64,000 nt of DNA from Przewalskia tangutica (taxonomy: Eukaryota; Streptophyta; Magnoliopsida; Solanales; Solanaceae). The notes beneath the pieces were generated by a model, which ran no database searches, was not told where the DNA came from, and was given only the letters and a program-made list of their open reading frames with translations. Positions 47,177 through 60,200 of this stretch are shown in pieces. How positions within the stretch are numbered: the first letter of the stretch is position 1; each line of letters begins with the position of its first letter. The stretch covers positions 89,144,764-89,208,763 of the forward strand of contig CM056718.1 of assembly GCA_029844215.1 (NCBI GenBank), in the 5' to 3' direction. The position numbers and the translations under genes were made by a program.

Positions 47177-49486
47177 AGAAACATTCGTCCCGAATGTTCC
47201 TTCCCAAGACAGTTAACGATAAGATTCTTCATAACTAAAACAGTTGCAAATGCCACACAAGGCCTCAGAACAACACTTAGGCGTAAACGATAACTAAAAT
47301 TTACAAGTAGGAAAGTGAATTACCCGGAGGTGGGGAATAGGTGAGGATACTTCTGCCTCATGTCCTCGGCTTCCCACGTCATCTCCTCCCGAGCTCGTTC
47401 GCCACAAGACCTGACGGAAGCCACGCCCTGGTCCGCAGACGCCTAACTCGACGATCGACTATCGCTATGGGAATCTCCTCATACGATAACCCCACACCGA
47501 CATCGCCAATCGGGTGTACCTAGATGGATCCTCGATACATCTCCTCAAAGATAGATACGTGAAAACCGGATGTATCGCCTCCGGATCGGACGGCAGATCC
47601 AACTCATAGGCAACCTTGCCTACCTCGCGATAATCAAACGCCCAATGTACCTAGGGCCGAGTTTCCCTTCTTCCCGAATCTCATCACACCCTTCATGGGT
47701 GACACCTTTAGGAAAACCCAATCATGAACCTCGAACTCAAGATGCCGACGACGATGATCTCGTGATACGACTTCGCCGACTCGAGTGTCAATAGCCGCCT
47801 TGATAAGCTTCACCTTATCCATCGCTCGTACCAAATCTGGTCCCACTAGCCGCACTCGCCCACATCGAACCAACCTATAGGCGATCTGCACTTCCTCCCA
47901 TACAAGGCCTCATAAGGCGCCATCGAATCTTTGAGTGGTAGCTATTATTATACGCGAACTCAACTAGAGGCAAATGATCCTCCCAACTACCATCGGTCAA
48001 TAACACAGGGCTCGCAGATATCCTCAAGAGTCCGGATAGTGCGCTCTGCTGTCCGTCTGCTCGTGGATGAAATGCGCACTCGTGCTCACTCGCCCCTAAA
48101 CTCTTCGAAGGACCTCCGGTTAGCCGTAACCGCTCTCTGCATGCGATATGATCGAAGTAGGGACTCCATGCACCGACGATCTCTGATGTAAAGTCGGCAT
48201 AATCCTCACCGGTAAGGTCGCCCCGACGGAAGAAAGTGGGCTGATTTCACACCGGCTGACGATAACCCATATAGAATCATGTCTCTCCGAGTGCGAGGTA
48301 ACCTTGTGATGAAGTCCATGTTGATTACCTCCCACTTCCGTGTCGGGATCTCAATCGTCAGAACAAACCACCGTGCCTCTGGTGCTCTACCTTCACTGCC
48401 GACAACACGCACCGAGCTACGAACTCGCAACGCCCTCTTCAAGCCATCCCACCAATACACGGATCTGGGCGTCGTGGTACATCTTGGTCGACCGATGGAT
48501 AGAGTAACGCGCTACGCAGGTGCTTCCCAAGAACTCGCCAAGTCCTCAAACATCCGAACACACACCGCTTCAAACCTTAGCACCCCATCAGTGCTACTCA
48601 AAAGGACCCTTTGCCTCACGAAGAGTCAGACACGATATCGAATCAAAGCCGATCTCGAATCGCGTTGCCTCTTCACCTCTCGACGATGGAAGACTCGGCA
48701 ACCTCACGAACTCTAACCCCATCGCTATCGTAATCAAACAAACGGACACCAAGGCTCGCTAATCGATGCAAATCACGAACCATGTCCCTCCTCTCTAGCC
48801 GCACATCCGATAGGCTCCCATCGACCTACGACTAAGAGCATCCGCCACAACATCGCCTTCCCGTGGTACAGATATCAACATCGTAATCCTTAAGCAACTC
48901 TAACCACCGCCTCGCCGTGAAGTTCACTCCTCCGGCCAAGATATACCGAGGCTCTTGTGGTCTGTATAAATATCCACGTGAACCCCATACAAATAGTGCC
49001 TCCAGATCTTCAAAGCGTGAATCACTACCGCTAACTCCAAATCACGCGGGTAGTTCCTCGTGTTTCTTCACCGCGGATGCATATGCTATAACCCCGCCAT
49101 GCCGCATCAACACACATCCCAACCCGATGCCCGACGATCACAATACACGACATAACCATCCGACCTCCGGAAGAGTAAGAACGGGGCGCCGTCGATTCTT
49201 TCAAGAATCGAAACCCCGCCACAAGCATCACCATCAAACTTGGCCGCCTTCTCGAGTCACCTAGTCAATGGTGCAGATAGAAGCAAACTTCTACGAACCG
49301 CCGATAATATCTCGCAAGGCCCGTAAAATCGCGAACCTCGCTGAGTAAGAGTTCAGGCCAAGTCCTCGATCGCTTCGATTCGTCAGATCCACTAATGCCA
49401 TCACCGGCAATATGCCCAAGAAACGCCATCAAGTCAACCAAAACACACATTTGGAAAACTTGGCGTATAATCACCGGTCTCGAGAA

Positions 49487-49735
49487 TCACAAGACAAATT
49501 TCAAACGCCCGCATGCTCCTCGCCTGAGCGAATAAACCAAGATATCATCAATGAACACTATCACAAACGTGTCCAAAAATGGTTTGAACACTCGGTTCAT
49601 CAAATCCATGAATACCACGAGCATCGTCAACCCAAAAGACATGACCGAACTCATAATGCCCGCACGTCCTCCGAATGCAAATTCTGGGACATCCACCTCT
49701 CGACTCGCACTGATGATAGCCCGATCGCAGATCAA
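49487..49735 (-). pseudogene. pol: Reverse transcriptase fragment, E6
   Basis: Carries MSFGLT, VFKPFLDTFVIV and the catalytic FIDDILVYS. The last part shifts frame after VYS. Confidence 0.8.
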
Positions 49736-50402
49736 TCTTGAGAAACATCTCGCACTCGCAATCGGTCGAACAAATCATCAATCACAGGAAGGGGTATTCG
49801 TTTAATGGTCACCTTGTTCACCGCTCAGAATCAACACACACGCGCATCGCCCCGCCCTTCTTCTTCACGAACAATCACGGCTTCCCTGCGGAGAAACACT
49901 AGGCCCGATGAAGCCCTCTTCTCCAAAGAAATCTCTAAGCCGATCCTTCAACTCTCAACTCGGCAGTGCCATTCTCAGATGGCGGAATGGAAATAAGCCG
50001 AGTGTCCGCAATATGTCAATACAAACTCAATCTCCTCTCGTGAGGGATACCCGAGGTCATCCGAAACACGCCCGGGAACTCACGACCATCGGAACCGATC
50101 AAAATTTGGTACCGCAGCCTTCAAGATCAAACACCCGAACGAGATGGTAGATATACCCTTCTCGCACCATCTTCCTAGCCTCGAGGTAGGAAATAAACCT
50201 ACCCCTCTACGATACCGCTCCTCCCACACAACAACCGCCTCGAAATCGGAACCGCATTACTCTCTCTCGCAGCCTACATTGGCGTAGCAGAAGCTAGCCA
50301 ATCCATCCCCATAATCACGCCGGTCAATCATCTCCAACTCTATCAAGTCGGCTAGGTCCGACGATCAGAATGGTCACAGACAAGCTCTATATACCCGCCG
50401 AG

Positions 50403-50603
50403 CTACCATCGAATCACCCATCGCGTAGCTACCTCGAAAGGATCTATGGACTCGTGCTCTATCCCTATCCTACTAGCAACAAGTGGGAGATATATAGATG
50501 CAGTAGAACCCGGATCTATCAAGGCATAAACATCAAACCTAAACCGATAAGGTACCGTGGACGACATCGCGAGGCCTCCCGATCCTCGGTACCGACAAAG
50601 CAT
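50403..50603 (-). pseudogene. pol: Protease fragment, E6
   Basis: FDVYALIDPGSTASIYLP holds the active-site DPGS. The corresponding site in E2 is 20588-20606. Confidence 0.8.
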
Positions 50604-53228
50604 AAATGCGCTCGAGGACCGCTAGAATCGGGACCCGCGCCACGACCTGCGCGACCTGCCGTCCACGAGTACCTTGCCCTCCGTGGCGAGTAATCGCTTG
50701 GGATGAAGAAGATCCGGCGAAAGAACTCGTAGCCGACCCTACCATCAAGATCGCTTCGTCGCATAGCCGTGATAGTGACCTCGGCCGCCACAATCAAACA
50801 AACTCCCGTAGCACCACAACTCCCGGGGATCTACCGTGACGCCACACCGGCGGGTGGTCCGGACGCCGCACTCCGCCGCTCGACGCTCAAGTCCCGGGGC
50901 CCCGCCCGCCTCGAATATCTCCGGTGGCTGAGGACGGTGCAGGAGTGCTCTGAGCTGGCTGTGGTGCAAATCTAGACTGCTGAGGCCGCCCACCACGATA
51001 GCTACCAAAAGACCTGCCCCGCCTTCTCGCTGTCAACCCGGCGGTCTCTACGCCTCACATCCAAGAGCATGAGCTCGCATGCGGTAATGTCCATACCCGG
51101 CCGAGAGAAACACCCGCACATGACTCGGCCATGTAATCATCTAGCCCGGTGACGTAGCGGTGCACCCTATCCTCTATATCCGCTACCAATGCTGGGACAT
51201 ATCGAGCCAATGAATCAAACTCGACATTGTACTCCCGACAAGGCCCTCTCTCGCCTCGAGTAGAAATCTATCAGCCCGCGCCTCCTCATCCGCGAGGCAA
51301 GAAGTGAGTGAGGAAAGCCTCCGAGAACTCATCCCAGTAGCTGGGACGCGTGCTCTCCCGATAACTCCCATGAATCAAACCAATCGATCGCGGTATCACG
51401 CACCGACGCGAACCGGCGTCACAGACTGCTCTCGAGGCCTTGATCACCTCACGATCCTTCCTCAAGCCGACGGATGAACTCCTGCGAATCATCCTCCGCC
51501 GACCAGAAAACTCTGGCGGCTACAACTCAAGAAATCTCGTAGCCTCAAACTATCTCGCCTGTGGTGTACCACGGTGCGCACGGCTACCGAGCTGAACGAA
51601 TCGCCAGATCCAAATCTCCTCGTATCGGGCCACAACTTTAGCTAATACGGGTGTCACGACCCGATCCTGCCCGTGATCGTGCCTTACCCGCACCCTAGTG
51701 ATACAACATCGAGAAAATCAGCGGAAATAAAAACTAAAACATGAGACAAGTCATAAAGCATGAACTAGGCAAACAAAAACCATAACCATCATAAAATATA
51801 TACATAAAAATATCAACCTGAACAGTTAAAACCTTTTACAACCCTGCCCACAACAAGATTTCATGCACTTAAGAATGTAACCATAACTATGACGGGACGT
51901 GGCCCGCCATACCCCGAATGTACAAGTAACTACACCGACAGGACTATACCAAAGACAAGCCTCCGAGAAACGGAGCTTCCTAAAAGTCGAATCGTGATCC
52001 TAAGAGCGGATCCACAACCGATGTACTCTACTGCGCAGATGAACGCAGCCCCCGGGCGAGGTCAAGACAACAGTACCAAGTATGTGAAACTTGTAAAAAT
52101 ATCAGAATGAAATCATAATAGTCTATATAAAGAAGGAGACATGTATGATAACCAAACTACAGTCCACAATAAATAAATAGTCATGTTAAGTCAGTGACTC
52201 ATGCCCTCAAAGTCATTACTCAAATATAACACTGGGTCTCACGCCCACAACATCACTCATGCCCGTGGAATACCTTCCTCACCGCTATCCATGATATAAA
52301 AGATTCAAGGAGTAAACATGCACACCATTTCCCACCTGTGTCATAATAAACCTGTACAGGGTAAGGACGAAGGCATAGCCGACTACTAACACCCATAGTA
52401 CTAACAAGGTCATAAATTGTATCATGAGATATGTCTAGACCACACATGATCAAAGCCGGTCACACGCCCGCAGATCCAATGCGCGCTTCAGCCCCGAACT
52501 CCTCGCAGCTCGCATAGGCCAACCTCATAGGCCCGCATGAGGTATAACCCCGCATCGAGGGTAGCTACTCCCAAGATCCGCCTCGACTCGCAGTCCGCAT
52601 GGCCACATGTAATCGCATGACCATAAAGGCCGCACACTAACACGGAACTCTCGTAGCTCCACATAGTCCCCGACCCGCATTTAGGTATTCTCGAATCACG
52701 GTCCTAGACCGCCTGAGTCTACCCCGCACGGAGGCGCCTTAACCTCCGAAACATGTCAAGGTGAAGCGACAATACCAACATAACTACCGATAGTTAAACA
52801 ACTTAAGCGCAATGGTGGAAACCCCTTTACACAAACATCACAAGATACTAACACACGTAGCATCCTAGCATGTTTACTTAACAAATCAACAAGAAAGTAT
52901 TACAAGGCTATCACAAACCAACACAATCAAGTTATACACACACGGTACTTTCTACTATATGATTAACAAGATCGGGTTTTATCCCCAAAGTACTTTATAC
53001 ATTAACTCTTTAAAAGATACGCATTTTCACAAAAGTCACACAATACCCGTAGTATAAGAAAATAAAGTGACTAATATTTTAATTAAACCAAAACAACGCC
53101 CGACTTTCCTTTTAAACCAAATTAAGACAATAACATGCCTTCCTTTTAGACCAAAACACTTCTCCCTTTAAAGTCAAATTACCATTTTAAAACCAATGAT
53201 AAAACCATTCCTTTGTTTTCATAAAGTC

Positions 53229-53261
53229 GTTATAACTAACTTCCCATAAAGTCGTTATAAC
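53229..53261. promoter_or_regulatory. Palindromic LTR module, type B (E7)
   Basis: GTTATAAC at 53229-53236 and 53254-53261, 25 bp apart, around TAACTTCCCATAAAGTC, with CTTTATG after it. Confidence 0.65.
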
Positions 53262-53400
53262 ACTTTATGTTCTAAACCAAAACTCTTCAATTCTACAAGT
53301 CTCTTTCCTTTAAAACAACCATAAGTATTCTTTAAAACCCAAATAATGTACTCTTTTCAAAATAAGTAACCTATACTTAAAATCAAGTTACTTCTTTTTC

Positions 53401-53520
53401 CAAAACAAGTCGTTATAAGTCAAGTCTCTTATCTTTGAAGATCAAGTCTCTTAACTTTCAAAATCAAGTTGTCTATAAGTCAAGTCTCTTATCTTTGAAG
53501 ATCAAGTCTCTTAACTTTCG
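53401..53520. repeat. 60-bp tandem duplication (E7 LTR)
   Basis: Two units with exact 60-bp period sharing AAGTCTCTTATCTTTGAAGA then TCAAGTCTCTTAACTTTC. Present also in the 5' LTR at about 58986-59100. Confidence 0.88.
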
Positions 53521-54979
53521 TAATCAATAAACCATTCTTTTACCTACATAAAGTCGTTATAACTAACTTCCCATAAAGCTATTATAACACCCTATGTTTA
53601 AACCAACCAAAACACTTAGCACATGTACGCTCACCGTATCACATAGTTTACAAAACATCATGCTAGAAAGGATAGGAAGAGGTTCACATACCGCGACGAT
53701 TATCGATAATAAGCAAAACGCCCACAAGATCAGAACTCGCTAGCCTTTTCCACTCATCAAGTAGAATACGCTACTCGTAGTACTTCCACCTATATAGGCC
53801 ACAAACGCCTATTAACTTCTAAACACACGCCCATTTTCTACGTAAAATTCGCAAGACTCTCCCAAATCACATAAATCTCTCCTAACAAGGCCCGCTACTG
53901 TGCCAATAACTCCCAGTGGATTACACGCCTAACCTGACGTGTTCAAATCGCTTCACAATAATACAACAGCCATCAGAATACAGCCCTATGTAAATACACT
54001 CAATACTCATTCTAAATATAGTATACTCAACTATACATTACTACAACATGTAATATCCAATTACACAGTGGGGCATAAATCATTACCTCGATAAGCCCAA
54101 AATTATCCAAGATTAAATGTCGATCCCGAGCAACGTTTAGCTCCAAGTCCTTACGCCCAACCCGCTCCAAGCGACCCTTAGAAGTTTCTAAACAACTTCT
54201 CTAAACACTTCAACCAAAGCATGAAGGTTTTTCTAGTGGTTTCATTTTGCGACTTTCTAATAAAGTAGGATTTCTCGGGCTCCTAGTATTTAAACAACTT
54301 TGGAATACTACTAGGATACTAGGCTAGTGTATTTGGAATTATACCACAATACACCAAGTATTCTACACAAGGGGAGGGTGGACGAAACCAATACAAAGGG
54401 AGGAAGTATTTTGCTCTTGAAGCTTTCTGTGAGATGAACTTATTCATCAACCAAGGGGTATATTTATGTAACAACTGAGGTCAAGATCCATCTAAGTGTA
54501 TGGTTAAGATTGGGCCATGTGTGCGCTGGTCCCACCACACCACATGGCCAACGAAATTGGGTGCCAAGTGTAAGGCCATTTCGCCGAGGTGAGTAGGTGA
54601 CAAGCTAGCCACTTGTCACACCATTTCGCCCACATGGCCACACAGGGGTGACACGTGTCGCCCGATTCGCCCAAAATATTACGTCTTCCGAAATATCCAA
54701 AAAGCCTAAACCTCAAAAACAAAGCGGCCCCACAAAACCGTAAATTTTCCCGTGGCCCCACGTGGCCATTTCCAAAATAAAATCTCAAAATTCTAATATA
54801 ATCCGAGAAGTTCAAATACCAAATCTGGTAATCCAATTCCCATTAACGAACCTTTTACTTAACAAAAACATGAAACTTTTCAGACTAAAAAAATCACATC
54901 TTCATTTCTTTCCAATATTTCTGTCGTATTCTCGTACGTATGTCCTCGCATACATACCCTGGAACTACGGGGTATAACA

Positions 54980-54992
54980 TTCTTACCCCCTT
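54980..54992 (-). other. E7 polypurine tract
   Basis: AAGGGGGTAAGAA (minus strand), a T-interrupted variant of the tract in E1-E3. Confidence 0.75.
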
Positions 54993-55289
54993 AGAAACAT
55001 TCGTCCCGAATGTTTCTTATAAGTCTCTAAACATACATATGTCGCCAGTAGTCTCCACTACTACACTTACAAAACCGATCATGCCACCAATGGCGAGAAT
55101 ATAACATGGCGCAAAACTCCATTTCATGCTAACGAGGAATCACCTCAATCATCTCAAAAGCTCACCCATGATCAAACGATACTCCTTTCGCATCTTCACA
55201 ACAGAATGACCACTTCCGCTCTCATAACATATGTTCACTTCTTCCTTACTCGTCGCATTCTCCTCGTAACTCGAACTCCTCCTAATAAA

Positions 55290-55765
55290 CGTATCACGCT
55301 TCGCTGACTCGAGCCGCTAACAATTTCCTCCGATAAGCTTCACCCTATCCACATCCCGTGAAACAAGTAGGACCAACTATCCAACCTTGCCAACCTTGAA
55401 CCAATCGATCGGGAACCTACACTTCCGCCATACAAGGCTTCATAAGGCGACATCCGAATATTGTAAAGGTAGCTATCATAAAACTCACTTACCCAAGAGG
55501 CACACAATCCTCACGGCTACCCTCAAATCAAAACATCGCCCGCAACCTATTCTTAACTATCTCGGTAAACGCTGTTTCTTCCGTCTACCGAGGTGAATGC
55601 AATCTTGAGACTCACCGAGTTCCAACCCCGCTGGTAACACCTTCGCATACAAAAGACATAGCCAAAAATTGGGCTCCACCGTCATTATAAAAGTAGGAAT
55701 CCCGCAGCCTTACAACCTTCCCGATATATAACATATCGCCACCTCCGCCGAGTAAATAGTCCTCG
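55290..55765 (-). pseudogene. pol: Integrase remnant in E7
   Basis: The minus strand is collinear with E2 integrase from the FSAEDYARLYI region (near 55720-55765) to the KVKLI/ATIDGSSRRS region (near 55300-55350), with small indels and substitutions that are not only at CAG/CTG. It supports origin of the non-autonomous elements by internal deletion of an autonomous Tekay, the deletion here ending inside integrase. Confidence 0.65.
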
Positions 55766-55769
55766 CTGA

Positions 55770-56290
55770 AGATTTAGACGGGTGACCTCATCACCGACTC
55801 ATCGGTCGAACGCATCCTCGAACTCGCACGATGGTTAACTAACCTTGGACCTAACATCCTCGTAATCCTATCACAAAGCGGGACCACCACAAATTGACCA
55901 CATCTCCTTTCGGGCTGCGGGTTGACCCGCGAACGGTCCTCAACCCGACCCATAATCGCACCAAACTCTTGTTCCCCGATCCGGAACAATCTTACCTATC
56001 CAAGTCATGAAAGCTACCACTTTCACCTTACACATCCCAAGGAAAATATCCCTCAAAACATTTCATGCATACCAAGTGTTTCGACAAAGATTAACCGTAA
56101 AATCCTTTTCTCAAGACGGCCTTACATCTAAGGTCTCAACGTGTACTATTCTAAGGTTCACACCTTCCATGACCCCATACTTATCCTTTCAACTAACCAT
56201 GTTTTCTAATTCACACTTAACACAATGCTATCCGTACATAGCACCTAACATGTACCACCATAATATCATAAACAAAATCTCCTAAGGGCT
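55770..56290 (-). other. Conserved non-pol segment, E7 copy
   Basis: The minus strand reads VNPQPERRCGQFVVVPLCD then RITRMLGPRL in one open stretch of 71 codons (55774-55989), similar to the E4 copy. The remainder (56000-56290) is non-coding. Confidence 0.55.
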
Positions 56291-56329
56291 AAAGATATCT
56301 CTCGCAACTACCGCTCACTTTCCCTTTGC

Positions 56330-57049
56330 CGTCTAATCATAATCTCGCCGCAGGCGCCTAGCTATAAGGTGTTGAACCACCATCGATCCCGGCGATGAGG
56401 CTCTACATCTGTGCTACCGTCGACAAACTCTCACCAAATTGCCCTATTGGCCGCAAACACAAAAGTCGCCGAGCGCACGACACTCTCATAATGGAGTCTA
56501 CTACTATGGCCGAACGAGGTAGGGTGACCTCATCCGACTAACACCCCTTCTCCCGAACAATCAACCCGCGATCGAATTCGACAGCCGAGTCATCCTCCGT
56601 AACCTCCTACCGACATCCTCCCATCACACGGCCCCGACGGCCACGGTATAACAATCTCCCAACAAGTACGACACCGAGGATCATCCTCGATCTCTATCCA
56701 TAGAATTCTCGCGAATCGCAACTCAAGAAATCCCTAAGTCTCGGATCATCGGATCTGGGGAATCATCGATATCGCCGAACCACCGGCCCCGTCCGTCTCA
56801 TTCTACCACTAGCCTAGCTAGTAATCGCTATCACTGAATTCATATCCTCGCCCTGGCCGTGGAACTGAGGCTCGTATCGTGGCTCACAGAAATCGCCGCT
56901 TCTATCTCTGCGGGCTAGCGGCATCATAAAACTCGTCGTCAAGTACTATCTCGTAAGAACCACTGTGCCTCGTCAGAACCCTCTCGTGTTCAACTCGTAG
57001 CTCCTCTGCCGCTTGCTCATCCGGGCCACTTCGCCTTGCGCGGAGGCAT
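56330..57049 (-). pseudogene. gag: gag remnant of E7
   Basis: The start is placed at 57049 (ATGCCTCCGCGC). N-terminal words match other gag copies, then the frame is lost within 60 codons. At 0.7 kb it is shorter than gag in E3 (1.25 kb), so part of the middle is probably deleted. Confidence 0.6.
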
Positions 57050-57230
57050 AACGTACATAAGAATACGCGAGGAGTCCAACTTACAACACACTCTAAGGCA
57101 CGATCTCGAATGAGAAGAATGGAAACTAATCCTAAATGTCTCGCAGCCTCCTCGATTATAGATGTGGTGCACAACACACCGATAATCAAGACTCTACTAG
57201 ACACGGTCAGACACTTTCCGAGGACTAATC

Positions 57231-57241
57231 GCTCGATACCA
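57231..57241 (-). other. E7 primer-binding site (tRNA-iMet)
   Basis: TGGTATCGAGC (minus strand), one base short at CAG. Confidence 0.8.
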
Positions 57242-57245
57242 CTTT

Positions 57246-60200
57246 TGTCACGACCGATCCTCGCCCGTGATCGTGCCTTACCCCGCACCCTAGTGATACA
57301 ACATCGAGAAAATCAGCGGAAATAAAAACTAAAACATGAGACAAGTCATAAAGCATGAACTAGGCTAACCAAAACGGTCACCTTCCCGAAATATATACAT
57401 ATATATATCAACTCAACAGCTTAAATCCTTTTACAACCCCGCCACAATAGTACATGCACTTAAGAATGTAACCATAACTATGACGACAGTGGCCCGCCAT
57501 ACCCCAATGTACAAGTAACTACACCGACAGGACTATACCAAAGACAAGCCTCCGAGAAACGGAGCTTCCCAAAGCTGAATCCGTGATCCTAAGAGCGGAT
57601 CCACAACCGATGTACTCTACCGCAGATGAACGCACTCCGGGCGAGGTCAAGACAACAGTACCAAGTATGTGAAACTTGTAAAATATCAGAAATGAAATCA
57701 TAATAGTCTATATAAAGCAGAGACATGTATGATAACCAAACTACACCACAATACATAAATAGTCATGTTAAGTCGTGACTCATGCCTCAAAGTCATTACT
57801 CAAATATAACAACGGGTCTCACGCCCACAACATCACTCATGCCCGTGGAATACCTTCCTCACCGCCAAATCCATGATATAAAACATTCAAGGAGTACATG
57901 AACACCGTGTCCCACGTGTCATAATAAAACCGCATGGTAAGTGCGAAGGCATAGCCGACTACTAACACCCATAGTACTAACAAGGTCATAAATCGTATCA
58001 TGAGATATGTCTAGACTGGCCATACATGATCAAAGCCGGTCACACGCCCGCAGTATCCAATGTGCGCGTCTAGCCCTGGAACTCCTCGCAGCTCCGCATA
58101 GGCCAACCTCATAGGCCCGCATGAGGTATAACCCCGCATCGAGGGTAGCTACTCCCCGGCATCCGCCTGGACTCGCACCGCACGGCCACATGCATCGCAT
58201 GACCATAAAGGCCGCACACTAACCTGGAACTCGTAGCTCCGCATAGGTCCCCTGGACCCGCATGAGGTATTCTCGAATCATGGTCCTGCATCACCGAGTC
58301 TACCCCCAGACGGAGGCGCTTAACCTCCTAAACATGTCAAGGTGGCGGTACAATACCAACATAACTACTGATAGTTAAACAACTTAAGCGCAATGAGGAA
58401 ACCCTTTACACAAACATCACAAGATACTAACACACGTAGCATCCTAGCATGTTTACTTAACAAATCAACAAGAAAGTATTACAAGGCTATCACAAACCAA
58501 CACAATCAAGTTATACACACAAGGTACTTTCTACTATATGATTAACAAGATCGGGTCTTTATCCCCAAAGTACTTTATACATTACCTCTTTAAAAGATAC
58601 GTTAATTCACAAAAGTCACACAATACCCGTAGTATAAGAAAATAAAGTGACTAATATTTTAATTAAACCAAAACAACGTCCAGACTTTCCTTTTAAACCA
58701 AATTAAGACAATAACATGCCTTCCTTTTAGACCAAAACACTTCTCCCTTTAAAGTCAAATTACCATTTTAAAACCAATGATAAAACCATTCCTTTGTTTT
58801 CATAAAGTCGTTATAACTAACTTCCCATAAAGTCGTTATAACACTTTATGTTCTAAACCAAAACTCTTCAATTCTACAAGTCTCTTTCCTTTTAAAACAA
58901 CCATAAGTATTCTTTTAAAACCCAAATAATGTACTCTTTTCAAAATAAGTAACCTATACTTAAAATCAAGTTACTTCTCTTTTCCAAACAAGTCGTTATA
59001 AGTCAAGTCTCTTATCTGAAGATCAAGTCTCTTAACTTTCAAAATCAAGTTGTCTATAAGTCAAGTCTCTTATCTTTGAAGATCAAGTCTCTTAACTTTC
59101 GTAATCAATAAACCATTCTTTTACCTACATAAAGTCGTTATAACTAACTTCCCATAAAGCTATTATAACACCCTATGTTTAAACCAACCAAAACACTTAG
59201 CACATGTACGCTCACCGCACTACATAGTTTACAAAACATCATGCTAGAAAGGATAGGAAGAGGTTCACATACCTCGCGACGATTATCGACAATAAGCAAA
59301 ACGCCCACAAGATCAGAACTCGCTAGCCTTTTCCACTCATCAAGTGTAATACGCTACTCGTAGTACTTCCACCTATATAGGCCACAAACGCCTATTAACT
59401 TCTAAACACACGGTTCCATTTTCTACGTAAAATTCGCAAAGACCTCCCCGAAATCACATAAATCTCCTCCTAACAAGGCCCGCTACTGTGCCAATAACTC
59501 CTGTGGATTACACGCCTAACCTGACGTGTTCAAATCGCTTCACAATAATACAACAGCTTCATCAGAATACACTCTATGTAAATACAGTTCAATACTCATT
59601 CTAAATATAGTATACTCAACTATACATTACTACAACATGTAATATCCAATTACATAGTGGCATAAATCATTACCTCGATAAGCCCAAAATTATCCAAGAT
59701 TAAATGTCGATCCCGAGCAACGCTTAGCTCCAAGTCCTTACGCCCCAACCCGCTCCAAGCGACCCTTAGAAGTTTCTAAACAACTTCTAAACACTTCAAC
59801 CAAAGCATGAAGGTTTTTCTGTGGTTTCATTTCATGACTTTCTAATAAAGTAGGATTTCGGGCTCCTAGTATTTAAACAACTTTGGAATACTACTAGGAT
59901 ACTAGGCTAGTGTATTTGGAATTATACCACAATACACCAAGTATTCTACACAAGGGGAGGTGGGACGAAAACCAATACAGGGAGGGAAGTATTTTGCTCT
60001 TGAAGCTTTCTGCTGAGATGAACTTATTCATCAACCAAGGGGTCTATTTATGTAACAACTGAGGTCAAGATCCATCTAAGTGTATGGCCAAGATTGGGCC
60101 ATGTGTGCTGGTCCCACCACACCACATGGCCAACGAAATTGGGTGCTGTGTAAGGCCATTTCGCCAGGTGAGTAGTGACAAGTGGCTAGCCACTTGTCAC

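Larger units (their letters stand above)
47301..51651 (-). pseudogene. gag-pol: gag-pol of E6, main part, heavily frameshifted
   Basis: Collinear with E2 17352-21700. Recognisable pieces in sense order: gag (51480-50620, including RADRFLL and HFLP words), protease active site ALIDPGST (about 50505-50530), reverse transcriptase with VFIDDILVYS (about 49530-49560), integrase zinc region and TIEIPTRKWEVINMDFIT (48300-48370), FLKVSPMKGVMRFGKK (47665-47715), then chromodomain (47301-47640). No piece stays open beyond about 85 codons. Nearly all differences from E2 lie at CAG/CTG, so the underlying gene may be far more intact than it reads. Confidence 0.8.
51652..54979 (-). repeat. E7 3' LTR
   Basis: Aligns with 57246-60548. 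TATA-like box at 54461-54467 (minus strand ATAAATA); two type B palindromic modules (53229-53261 and near 53550-53588); exact-period 60-bp tandem repeat at 53401-53520; CGCATGAGG-type repeats at 52490-52740. Confidence 0.9.
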
